64,000 nt of DNA from Bacteroidaceae bacterium (GTDB taxonomy: Bacteria; Bacteroidota; Bacteroidia; Bacteroidales; Bacteroidaceae): assembly GCA_017619335.1 (NCBI GenBank), contig JAFZSP010000033.1, positions 1-64,000 of the forward strand, read 5' to 3'. Below the pieces are notes generated by a model that was not told where the DNA came from, did no database searches, and saw nothing but the letters and a program-made list of their open reading frames with translations. A program made the translations under genes and the position numbers. Shown one piece after another: positions 57,301 to 64,000 of this stretch. Numbering within the stretch: position 1 is the first letter of the stretch; the number at the start of each line of letters is the position of its first letter.

Positions 57301-59160
57301 GACGCTGATGTTACAATACCTGACGACCACATCCTGACACACATCCAGGTCCAGCGCATCACTGCTGGGAGCCTTGGCGTACTCCGGCGTGTGGGGAGCA
57401 TAAATGGTGCAACCCAAGTAGCGCGCTCGCCGACAACGATAGAGATGATTGGTCCAGAAGGGACTGTTCTGCAGATGCACATCTTGTACTGTGACATCGT
57501 TGGAATTGGAGATATATACCAGCCTCGGACGCATGGCTTCGAGGTTGGTACACTGAGGGTTATATCTGCGCCGAATCCAGAATTCCTCCCAGAAGCGCCG
57601 TCCGTTGCCGTCAATGGTGCCAGGCCCCGTGATGGTGAAACCGTCACAATGGTCGGCGTTCACCAAGGCGGCGAAGTAGTTGAGCGTCTGCCCCTCCATG
57701 CGTGTCTTCACCACAGGGTAGTACTTGATATTGTCGATGCCTTTCAGACCGGCACCGCGCTGCAGGTGCAGGTGTGTCCCTGGACGGAAGAAGAGGGCAC
57801 CGCTGAGGAACACGCCCTCCGGGATGACCACCACACCGCCGCCATCACGTGCCACACTGTCAATAACGGCTTGCAGGGCCTCGGTCTGCAACAGCGTGCT
57901 GTCATTTTTCACGCCACAGTCAGTGACCACGAACTGTCGGCCAAGACGGTTGACATCCACACGGCCAGGCTCTGTGAACCAGCTGCTGAGGGGAGTGCCA
58001 TCGGGCCAGGCCCCTGCTCCGACACCGGCTGTGGTTCTGGTCTCCTTTCCCTTCAACAGTTTGTAATACTCCACACCTCCGAGCAGGAAACAGCCTGTGC
58101 CATAATCCTCGAAGTCCGGTTCGGAGCTGAACGTCACCGGTTGGCCTGCCGACGGATCTTTGCCCGTGCCCTGATTCCAGCCTAAGAAGCCGTCCTCATG
58201 CACACAACTGGCCAATGCCTGCCACGCTTTCTCGCAGGCGGCACGATATGTTTTCTCACTCAGCAGTCCGTGACGGATTCCCCAGCTCATTCCATACAGG
58301 AACAGCGCTGTGCCCGTCATTTCAGGGTCGGGATATTCCGCATCAGAGAGCAGGCTGGCCCGCCAGAAACCGTCGGTGTGCTGACAAGCCAGCAACGCGC
58401 GGCTCATCATCAGGAAGTCCCTGCTCAGCGTCTTATATTCCTTACTCTCAGCAGGCAGCTGTTCCATGGACCGCACAAGTGCCGCATAAACCCAACCGTT
58501 GCCACGACTCCAATAACAATGATTGCCGTCTTTCTCCTGATAGGGCGGCACATAATCCTTGTCGCGCCACCACAGACCGCCATTCTTCCGCTCCTTCACA
58601 TTCAGCAGACCTCCACCACACACATTCCTCGTCCACTCATAGCACTTCAATCCGTAATCCAGGTACCGGCGGTCACCCGTCACCGCATACATCTTTATAT
58701 ATACGGGCAACGCCATCTGAATGGCGTCAATCCAGGTCCAGTAATCCACCCGTCCCGTCTGCATCTGCATCTCTAAGTTCTGCCGCACAGGCTCCAGTGT
58801 CCCCTGTCCTGTCAGCAGGTGGTACTCAATATAGGTCTGGGCGCAGCATTGGTTGTCGGCATCCGTTGTCTTGATGTCCCGAGCCGGTGACCACCGATGG
58901 AAGTCCGCCCAGCGAAAGACATAATTCAAATACTGCTGCCGAGGATCCACGCTGAAGAGCGCCATCAATCCCTCATAATACACGCCACGCGTCCAGATAT
59001 TGCTGGGACGACGCTTGCGGTGGACAAAACTGTCTGCCGTGGGATCCTCATACTTCGCCATGAAATAGTCATTGGTGCACCGAAGCGTTTGGAGCACTTC
59101 GTCCTGCGCAACAGCCGTCAGGACCGTCATTAGCGCAATGAACAGGCATAACTTTCGCAT
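54325..59160 (-). CDS. GH105-GH28-GH106 three-enzyme fusion for rhamnogalacturonan
   Basis: 1611 residues from ATG 59160 (MRKLCLFIALM, signal peptide ends AVAQ); the frame is open further up but lacks a sensible start. Residues about 20-375 are GH105, an (alpha/alpha)6 unsaturated rhamnogalacturonyl hydrolase (IWTRGVYYEG, DYWTWIDAIQMALPVY, YWSRGNGWVYAAL). About 385-790 are a GH28 beta-helix (SSDALDLDV with Asp601, VNDDAVVLKGG with Asp622/623, VHGCVTLGSES). About 800-1611 are GH106 alpha-L-rhamnosidase (SRWWWLGSAVDAENL, IDMNCGTGWPFGGPSV, and a late lectin-like sandwich). These three activities act in turn on rhamnogalacturonan I oligosaccharides. They are usually separate genes. Confidence 0.88.
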   Translation of the reverse strand: MRKLCLFIALMTVLTAVAQDEVLQTLRCTNDYFMAKYEDPTADSFVHRKRRPSNIWTRGVYYEGLMALFSVDPRQQYLNYVFRWADFHRWSPARDIKTTDADNQCCAQTYIEYHLLTGQGTLEPVRQNLEMQMQTGRVDYWTWIDAIQMALPVYIKMYAVTGDRRYLDYGLKCYEWTRNVCGGGLLNVKERKNGGLWWRDKDYVPPYQEKDGNHCYWSRGNGWVYAALVRSMEQLPAESKEYKTLSRDFLMMSRALLACQHTDGFWRASLLSDAEYPDPEMTGTALFLYGMSWGIRHGLLSEKTYRAACEKAWQALASCVHEDGFLGWNQGTGKDPSAGQPVTFSSEPDFEDYGTGCFLLGGVEYYKLLKGKETRTTAGVGAGAWPDGTPLSSWFTEPGRVDVNRLGRQFVVTDCGVKNDSTLLQTEALQAVIDSVARDGGGVVVIPEGVFLSGALFFRPGTHLHLQRGAGLKGIDNIKYYPVVKTRMEGQTLNYFAALVNADHCDGFTITGPGTIDGNGRRFWEEFWIRRRYNPQCTNLEAMRPRLVYISNSNDVTVQDVHLQNSPFWTNHLYRCRRARYLGCTIYAPHTPEYAKAPSSDALDLDVCQDVVVRYCNISVNDDAVVLKGGKGTWADKNPDNGPNSHVLVENCNYGFVHGCVTLGSESLHDWNVILRNCHVEEASNVLWLKMRPDTPQHYEQITVEGLTGYCRNFLLIRPWTQFFKAEEREDMPLSECNNVTIRNIDMRCDNFFAVGTSDKYSLHDFMFENIRVEDGKDAFDPHLIQNTTVRNVEINGRRRDPWQTGTWPQAGRQARAGSRWWWLGSAVDAENLRWNLSQYASHGIGTLEITPIYGVQGNDANNIPFLSDHWMEMLHYCEDTGRRHDIQIDMNCGTGWPFGGPSVPLSEAACKAVFSDSITQFFSPQSNDAQRFSRWVHCLPTRQRVKRAAPGGEGWVIDHFDSTAVAHYLARFDSAFAASSTPFPATFFNDSYEVYNANWTPRLFDEFQRRRGYDLRTKLPELLGLADDGNQTLCDYRETLSDLLLENFTQQWVSWAHCHGVKVRNQAHGSPANLLDIYAAVDIPEIEGFGLSEFGIRGLRQDSGMTRKNDSDVSMLKYASSAAHVTGKPFTSSETFTWLTEHFRTSLSQMKPDLDLMFTCGVNRVFFHGTCYSPKEDPWPGWKFYASVDMSPTNSIWRDAPYLMQYIERCQSFLQMGQPDNDFLVYLPVRDMWRKRFPKKNGTLGDDLLMQFDIHSMGQKAPEFIRSILSIDSLGYDCDYISDRQLQKVRIEDGCLVTEGGTRYRGLIIPSGTTIDARLQAEINRLQTLVIMGEDASSLAALAKAEPMRTTLGLRAIRRRNDEGHHYFIANLTPRDIEETVSLAVPAAQATWYNPMNGDITPAAVRDGKIVISLRSGESRILTTAVTAHANGTNSLIRDVQVGAADELEVESFWTLTFTDETPRVEGTFHLERPQTWETLSDSAAVTMGTGIYETTFCLTREQARQQWMIDLGDVRESARVYINGQFLGCAWAAPFVLDCRDALRQGDNQLRIEVTNLPANRIRDLDRRGVKWRKFNEINIVDINYRNTTYGDWPLMKSGLNSSVYLYAK

Positions 59161-59173
59161 AACCTCTTGATTG

Positions 59174-61135
59174 TTATTCTGATGTAATGGGCTGGTGAGA
59201 GAAGGTTTGGAAGTAATGGAGGCAGGTATCACGCCACTCACGGGCGTTTTCCTGTTGGTGCTGTAGGCGTTCTTCCACCGCCAGCCAACGCAGATTATTG
59301 CCATCAACCCGACAGACGATGGGGCGCATCTGCAGCCACACTTGATGGAAGCGATCCACCTCTGAGACACCGTGGTTATAATGATTGTTCAGTTCCTGCC
59401 ATAGCGTCTGACCGCTCTTCATCGGGTGATTCCAAGGCACATGATGGAACCAGAGCAGCAGGTTCTCTGGACAGGTTTCCAGACTGTCATACAGGGAACA
59501 GAAAGGCTCACGGTACTGAGCCGTGGCACCTGTTCCAGTGCTACTGCGGTCAAATCCCACGCCGATGCTATCGACCTGATGGTAATAGACAGGACACCAC
59601 TCCAGCGGATAGTTGGCTTTGAAGCCGTCGGGTTCGGGCCCGTAGTGATGGTCGAACTTGAAGATATGATGCAGACCCAGCGGCATCATATAATCCACAC
59701 AGGCTTCGCGGCTGGCCATCATCACCTCTGTCATGGGTTTGACAAAGTCCTCTTCTCCGGTGAAGGTGAGCTGCAGCCATTCGCTGGCAATCTCCTCGGA
59801 GGTGAGCTGTGGGTTCCAGGCCAGACGACCGAAGGCATACCAGTTGGCCTGGGAGAAATGATGTCCGCACCAATTGGCATCGTCACCGATATTTGCCACG
59901 CCTGCAATGCCTGCGAGGCTGTCGGGGGAGACAAAGGAGAAGAATTCCTTCCACATCGGAGCCAGATAAACCAGATGGCGGGACTGACCCGTATATTCCT
60001 GAGTGATTTGCAGTTCTACCATATTAGGTGTCTGCGTGATCTGGTCGAAGATGGGACTATATGGCTCGCGTGGCTGGAAGTCCAGCGGTCCGTTCTTTGT
60101 TTGCAAGATGACGTTCTCACGGAACTGCCCGTCTAAGGGTTTAAATTCTGAAACGGCCTGCTTCACACGGTCTTCTCCCTTGTGGTTGGCACCATAGACG
60201 AAACAACGCCACATGACAATGCCACCGTGCGGTGCCAAAGCGTCGGCCAACATATTGGCTCCATCGGCATGGGTGCGGTGATAATCGCCAGGACCGGGCT
60301 GTCCCTCACTGTTGGCCTTCACCAAGAATCCTCCGAAATGGGGCATCAACTCATAAACCTCATCCACTTTCACCTGCCACCACTGCTGCACCTGTTCATT
60401 AAGCGGGTCGGCTGTGGGCAGACCGCCGAGCACCTTGGGAGAGGCAAAGTTGATGCTCAAATAGGTCTTGATGCCGTATGCTTCCAAAAGCTGACTGATT
60501 ACCTTTACCTTTTTCAGAATCTCTGTAGAAAGCATCTTCGGAGAAGCATTGACATTGTTGAGAACCACACCGTTGATACCGATACTGGCATTCGCGCGGG
60601 CATATTCTTCCACTCGCATGTAAAGTTCTGGAGACATGACCGCTGGCACCGTATCCACATTGATCTCATCCCACTTCCAAATGCTCTTGCCAGCATAGCC
60701 GCGCTCCACACTGCCATCCAAGTTATCCCAGTGGTTGAGCAGTCGCAGCGCAAAAGCAGGCCGCTGTTCCGTGGAATGAATATTACCCAACTGCTGCATC
60801 CGAAGCAGGTCAAAAGCGCCGTAGAGCAGACCGTTTGTGGTGGAAGCATCAATGATGATGCGACGGTCGTTCACCGCAATGCTGTAGGCATCACTGTCCG
60901 CAGCCTTTCCGTTCAATTGCACTATTACGGGTTTCTCTCCTCGATAGTAATGCTGGAGTTCTGTCAGGGCCTTGCACTTGGTGCCGGACAAATTATTGGA
61001 AGGTACCTCGTTACGTTCACGTGGCAACCACAAAGATGAACCAAGTTCTTCCTGCTGTTTCGGATGCTGGGAGCAGGCACCGGTAAGCATCAAGATGAGG
61101 GCGAAGCCCCATGAAAGGAATAGTTTTCTGTCCAT
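59174..61135 (-). CDS. GH67 alpha-glucuronidase lipoprotein
   Basis: 653 residues with a lipobox (MLTGACS). GH67 signatures: RLLNHWDNLDGSVERGYAG, WKWDEINV, ASIGINGVVLNNVNA, LSINFASPKVLGGL, GGFLVKANSEGQPGPGDY, and late LGLHHIFKFDHHYGPEP and FHHVPW. The candidate catalytic acids are in SEGQPGPGDY and in the downstream segment VELQITQEY. It removes (4-O-methyl)glucuronic acid from xylooligosaccharides. It starts between the two transporters and the rhamnogalacturonan fusion gene (gaps of 9 and 13 bases), so it is in one operon with them. Confidence 0.9.
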   Translation of the reverse strand: MDRKLFLSWGFALILMLTGACSQHPKQQEELGSSLWLPRERNEVPSNNLSGTKCKALTELQHYYRGEKPVIVQLNGKAADSDAYSIAVNDRRIIIDASTTNGLLYGAFDLLRMQQLGNIHSTEQRPAFALRLLNHWDNLDGSVERGYAGKSIWKWDEINVDTVPAVMSPELYMRVEEYARANASIGINGVVLNNVNASPKMLSTEILKKVKVISQLLEAYGIKTYLSINFASPKVLGGLPTADPLNEQVQQWWQVKVDEVYELMPHFGGFLVKANSEGQPGPGDYHRTHADGANMLADALAPHGGIVMWRCFVYGANHKGEDRVKQAVSEFKPLDGQFRENVILQTKNGPLDFQPREPYSPIFDQITQTPNMVELQITQEYTGQSRHLVYLAPMWKEFFSFVSPDSLAGIAGVANIGDDANWCGHHFSQANWYAFGRLAWNPQLTSEEIASEWLQLTFTGEEDFVKPMTEVMMASREACVDYMMPLGLHHIFKFDHHYGPEPDGFKANYPLEWCPVYYHQVDSIGVGFDRSSTGTGATAQYREPFCSLYDSLETCPENLLLWFHHVPWNHPMKSGQTLWQELNNHYNHGVSEVDRFHQVWLQMRPIVCRVDGNNLRWLAVEERLQHQQENAREWRDTCLHYFQTFSHQPITSE

Positions 61136-61144
61136 GGCGTGAAG

Positions 61145-62404
61145 TTATTGTTCTTTTTTACCGTATGAAGGGTCGATTTTGATGAAGGCAGAAACCGCAA
61201 AAGTGACCAGACAGCAGGCCACCACCCACCAGAAGAAGTTCAGGTAACCCAAGTGGTCAGCCATCCAACCGGCTATCATTCCGGGCAGCATCATACCTAA
61301 TGCCTGCAAGGCTGTGCAGATGCTGAAGACTGCAGTACTGCGCTCTCCCTGAGAGAAATAGACCAGGAAAAGCATATAGGCAGTGAAGCCAAAGCCGTAG
61401 CCAAACTGTTCAATGAAAACACAAAGGTTGACCACGAAGAAGGAAGTATCTCCCACAGAGGCTAAATAAACATAAACAAGGTCGGGAAGGGAGATGCAGA
61501 GAACCATGGGCCACAACCAACGTTTCAGGCCGTGGCGGGAGACGCACCAACCACCGAGCAAACCGCCAACGGTGAGACCGATAATGCCAATGGTTCCATA
61601 GACAAAGCCCACTGCTTCGGTGCTCAGCGCCAAACCGCCCGCTTCTGCACTGTCCAGCAAGAAAGGATTAGCAATCTTCACCAACTGCCCCTCTGGGAAA
61701 CGGAAAAGCAACATAAACAATAGGGCAGAAAGGATGTGAGGTTTAGTGAAGAACGTCTTCAGGGCGAGCCAAAAGTCCCCCAGAAAGCCTGTCGGTTGAC
61801 TGGCTTTTTGGGGAACTTTTGGCAAAGCTATGTTATGCCACAACCACAGGGCAATGAAAAGTCCCATCAACACTAAGAAAGTGATACTCCATGCCATAGG
61901 CACTGTCTGAGACTTCTCCAGCCAGCCGGCAAGCATGACTAATAAGCCCTGTCCTGCGATTGTACCGACACGGTAAAACGTACTGCGGATGCCCACGTAC
62001 AAGCTCTGGTCATGTGTGTCAAGACCAAGGATGTAAAGGCCGTCAGCTGCAATATCGTGGGTGGCACTGGCGAAAGCCAACAGCCAAAAGAAAGCCAACG
62101 AACCTTGTAACCACGTACTTGTGGGCAGGGTGAAGGCGATGCCCGCGAAGCCGGCACTGATACACAATTGCATCAGGAGCACCCACCACCGTTCCGTCTT
62201 AATGGCCGCGATGAAAGGGCTCCACAGGGGTTTGATGACCCAAGGCAGGTAGAGCCAAGAGGTATAGAGGGCCAGGTCGGTGTTGGAGAGCCCCATACGT
62301 TTGTACATTGTCGTGGCAATAACCATGACTGCCACGTAAGGCAAAGCCTCCGCAAAGTAAAGGGAGGGTACCCAGGCGTATGGTCGAGAGGAGTTTGTTT
62401 GCAT
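61145..62404 (-). CDS. MFS transporter, AmpG-like (PAT family)
   Basis: 419 residues with about 12 helices. The start PSLYFAEALPYVAVMV and the segments KRMGLSNTDLALYTSWLYLPWVIKPLW, DIAADGLYILG and RFPEGQLVKIANPFLLD are those of AmpG/PAT permeases, which bring muropeptides or acetyl-CoA through membranes. In carbohydrate loci of Bacteroidales such carriers are thought to take up oligosaccharides; with GH67 next door, a glucuronoxylan or pectin product is likely. Start 62404 gives a short cytosolic N-terminus. Confidence 0.85.
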   Translation of the reverse strand: MQTNSSRPYAWVPSLYFAEALPYVAVMVIATTMYKRMGLSNTDLALYTSWLYLPWVIKPLWSPFIAAIKTERWWVLLMQLCISAGFAGIAFTLPTSTWLQGSLAFFWLLAFASATHDIAADGLYILGLDTHDQSLYVGIRSTFYRVGTIAGQGLLVMLAGWLEKSQTVPMAWSITFLVLMGLFIALWLWHNIALPKVPQKASQPTGFLGDFWLALKTFFTKPHILSALLFMLLFRFPEGQLVKIANPFLLDSAEAGGLALSTEAVGFVYGTIGIIGLTVGGLLGGWCVSRHGLKRWLWPMVLCISLPDLVYVYLASVGDTSFFVVNLCVFIEQFGYGFGFTAYMLFLVYFSQGERSTAVFSICTALQALGMMLPGMIAGWMADHLGYLNFFWWVVACCLVTFAVSAFIKIDPSYGKKEQ

Positions 62405-62422
62405 GATGGGAGGTGATGGGAG

Positions 62423-63697
62423 TTATGGGAGGGATGGGAATTGATGGGAGGGATGGGAAGCTATGTTTGTCCAGCCGATGTAGCCGGCAAGCCAGGCAGG
62501 CAAGGCCAGCAGGGCGTTGAGAGTGAAGAACTGTTCAAAGCCCAAGCGCGCCACGAGCCAGCCCGAGGCAGCCATTGCTGGAAGCATCACCAGCGAGATG
62601 AGGGGGACAAAGAGATAGTTGATGGTACCAGCATAGCGTTCTCCAAAGAGGTGACGCAGGAAAAGCGAACAACCGTTCAGGCCAAAACCGAAACAGAACT
62701 GCGCTGTGCCGGTAGCCACACAAAGCCAGAAGAGATTGGCGGGAGGATACTGCGTCATCAGCCAATAGACCAGTGGCGACAGTCCCAGTGGAATGACGAA
62801 CTTAAACAGTTGAGGGCAAGAAACATCAATCGAGGCGCGCTGTCTGCGCAGCATCTGATAACCCCAGATGAGCCCCGCCGAGAAAGCGATTACGCCCACC
62901 GTTCCCTGAGCCAGACCTATCCACTGCAGCGAACAACCCAGTCCGCCCTCACTCTGAGAGGCAAATAAATAAAGTACGCGCGCGTGAAAAAGGAGGGCTT
63001 GGGGGAGGAGGAGGATAAAGAGGGAGAAAGCCCCTCCCCATACCCCTCCCCTGTTAGGGAGGGGAGAAAGATTCGTTTCGTTGACTGCAACGCCCCCCTC
63101 CACTGGAGAGGAGCTGTGAGAGAGGCTTACCAAATTCCAAAGAAGCAGGCACAGATAGACACCCGCCAAAAGATAGACTGCTGTGCTCCATGACTCTGTG
63201 ATGGCGTGGGAACGATGATGGAAGAAGACTTCCAAAGACCCGACAACCACAATCATCACGCCGTATGTCAGCACCACGCCCGACTGGGTAAAGAACATCT
63301 TCTGTCCCGAGTAGAACCGCTGCTGGGGGCGGCGCAGCCGCTGTTCATAGTACATGCGCGCCACCAACTCGTGCCACGCGGTACAGAGACAGAGGACAAA
63401 CAAGCTCAGAAAGACCCATAGCAGACGGTCTGTGCGGGCTGTGAACGAGAACGCCAAGGCCACCAACGACAGAAAAGTCAGCACCTCGGCCAGTCGCAGC
63501 TGCCAAACGAAATGACCCCAGCGACGTAGAGACGAACGCACCCAGGACTTCATCATCCAAGGAAGTGTCAGCAGTGCACAGAAAAGTGTACTACGCTCCC
63601 ACCCTACTCCCAATTGCAGAAACATCAGCAGTGCCACGAAAGTAATCATGGCACTGGGGATGGCTTCTGCTGCGAAAAGAGTGGGCAGCCACTTCAT
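62423..63697 (-). CDS. Second MFS/AmpG-like transporter, with repeat insertion in the central loop
   Basis: 424 residues from ATG 63697, one base after the proS stop. It is a distant paralogue of the next transporter (MKWLPTLFAAEAIPSAMI compares with YAWVPSLYFAEALPYVAV). Twelve helices. The loop after helix 6 contains SSSPVEGGVAVNETNLSPLP and NRGGVWGGAF, encoded by a palindromic element (63031-63115). The central loop is the point of an MFS protein most likely to accept extra residues. The C-terminus ends in SHPSHQFPSLP, encoded by a GGGATGGGA-type microrepeat. Confidence 0.8.
   Translation of the reverse strand: MKWLPTLFAAEAIPSAMITFVALLMFLQLGVGWERSTLFCALLTLPWMMKSWVRSSLRRWGHFVWQLRLAEVLTFLSLVALAFSFTARTDRLLWVFLSLFVLCLCTAWHELVARMYYEQRLRRPQQRFYSGQKMFFTQSGVVLTYGVMIVVVGSLEVFFHHRSHAITESWSTAVYLLAGVYLCLLLWNLVSLSHSSSPVEGGVAVNETNLSPLPNRGGVWGGAFSLFILLLPQALLFHARVLYLFASQSEGGLGCSLQWIGLAQGTVGVIAFSAGLIWGYQMLRRQRASIDVSCPQLFKFVIPLGLSPLVYWLMTQYPPANLFWLCVATGTAQFCFGFGLNGCSLFLRHLFGERYAGTINYLFVPLISLVMLPAMAASGWLVARLGFEQFFTLNALLALPAWLAGYIGWTNIASHPSHQFPSLP
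63031..63115. repeat. GC-rich palindromic element inserted in frame in an MFS transporter
   Basis: CCCCTCCC-CTGTTA-GGGAGGGG (63043-63064) is a perfect 8-bp stem. A second hairpin centres on TCCACTGGA (63099-63107). The element encodes the loop residues of the transporter and keeps its frame. Confidence 0.78.
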
Positions 63698-63698
63698 A

Positions 63699-64000
63699 TC
63701 AATAGGCGCGCGCAATGAGGACACGATACTTGGCAGGCTTGCCGCTCACCATATCCGTGCCAGGTGTTTGCTCAAAGTCGAAGGGCACGCAGCGGATGGT
63801 GGCCTGGGTGTCTTCCTTGATCTTAGCCTCGGTCTCGGCGGTGCCGTCCCAGTGGCAGAGGAAGAAGCCGCCGTCCTTGACGCGCTCCTTGAACTCTTCA
63901 TAGTTCTCACACTCGAAAATGTGCTCATCGCGGTACTTGCGAGCTTTCTCGAAGATGGCGGTCTGCATGTCATCCAACACCCTTTTAACGTGCTGGGCAA
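63699..64000 (-). CDS. proS: Prolyl-tRNA synthetase, C-terminal part (5' end outside window)
   Basis: The frame is open to the end of the window. The last 100 residues match the C-terminal domain of class II ProRS of the archaeal/eukaryote-like type: EKARKYRDEHIFECENYEEF, FFLCHWDGTAETEAKIKEDT, ATIRCVPFDFEQ, SGKPAKYRVLIARAY, with the conserved terminal tyrosine. The transporter gene begins one base after its stop, so it may be co-transcribed with this housekeeping gene. Confidence 0.9.
   Translation of the reverse strand, partial: AQHVKRVLDDMQTAIFEKARKYRDEHIFECENYEEFKERVKDGGFFLCHWDGTAETEAKIKEDTQATIRCVPFDFEQTPGTDMVSGKPAKYRVLIARAY

Noticed and set aside
59161-59370. N-terminal extension of about 70 residues on the GH105-GH28-GH106 gene
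   Set aside because: The open stretch runs over the end of the GH67 gene and would bury the signal peptide that begins at ATG 59160.

Overview
The window looks like Bacteroidales chromosome, most likely a Prevotella-type gut or rumen polysaccharide degrader. The signs are Bacteroidetes promoters of the form TAnnTTTG in front of many genes, large secreted glycoside hydrolases and modular surface proteins, and C-termini of the type DLSGRR...GLYIxNGKK that resemble type A sorting domains of the type IX secretion system. Ricin-like, LamG and FIVAR modules fit the same picture. No SusC/SusD pair, rRNA, tRNA, CRISPR array, integrase or transposase was seen.

Layout. (1) 1-9.8 kb, plus strand: end of a surface protein, an exo-beta-1,3-galactanase-like GH43, a polytopic membrane protein followed by a CxxCH-containing beta-propeller lipoprotein, and a 1200-residue modular protein. 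(2) 9.8-10.3 kb: gene-free convergent junction with a decayed array of 22-bp period and a large inverted repeat. (3) 10.3-21.3 kb, minus strand: arabinoside-degrading operon GH30, GH43, GH127/146, LamG-GH43-GH31 fusion, tandem GH43. (4) 21.5-27.7 kb, plus: a second modular surface protein, a small secreted protein and a secreted HExxH protein, closed by a perfect terminator. (5) 27.7-41.3 kb: GH3, two PEGA-like paralogues, GH29 coupled to cutC, TerB-J protein, Omp28-like protein, secreted proteins, B3/B4 protein. (6) 41.3-53.0 kb: a visibly AT-richer accessory island. (7) 53.2-64 kb, minus: end of proS, two AmpG-like transporters, GH67, a GH105-GH28-GH106 fusion and a metallophosphoesterase.

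The most novel part is the island. An exported caspase-like protease, an ECF sigma factor and a membrane-anchored anti-sigma-like protein form one translationally coupled operon (49.66-50.54, 49.08-49.67 and 48.40-49.09 kb). Three other transcription units around it carry the same promoter-like bipartite site, GGTTAC-16/17 nt-GTATAAA, which differs from the TAnnTTTG promoters elsewhere. These units encode a membrane-anchored exonuclease VII large-subunit homologue, a secreted protein of 25-residue repeats, and a five-gene operon with a von Willebrand A protein and four unrecognised proteins. A TPR-CHAT protease, a 51-residue zinc-ribbon protein and a GNAT toxin-like pair lie among them. I infer a caspase-gated sigma-factor regulon, possibly for defence or envelope stress; this is a hypothesis.

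A second theme is mutable sequence inside genes. GC-rich palindromic elements are inserted in frame in three proteins (beta-propeller lipoprotein, tandem GH43, MFS transporter). Heptamer arrays lie inside signal peptides and just before a sorting domain. In the tandem GH43 gene, loss of one heptamer relative to its neighbours puts the signal peptide out of frame.
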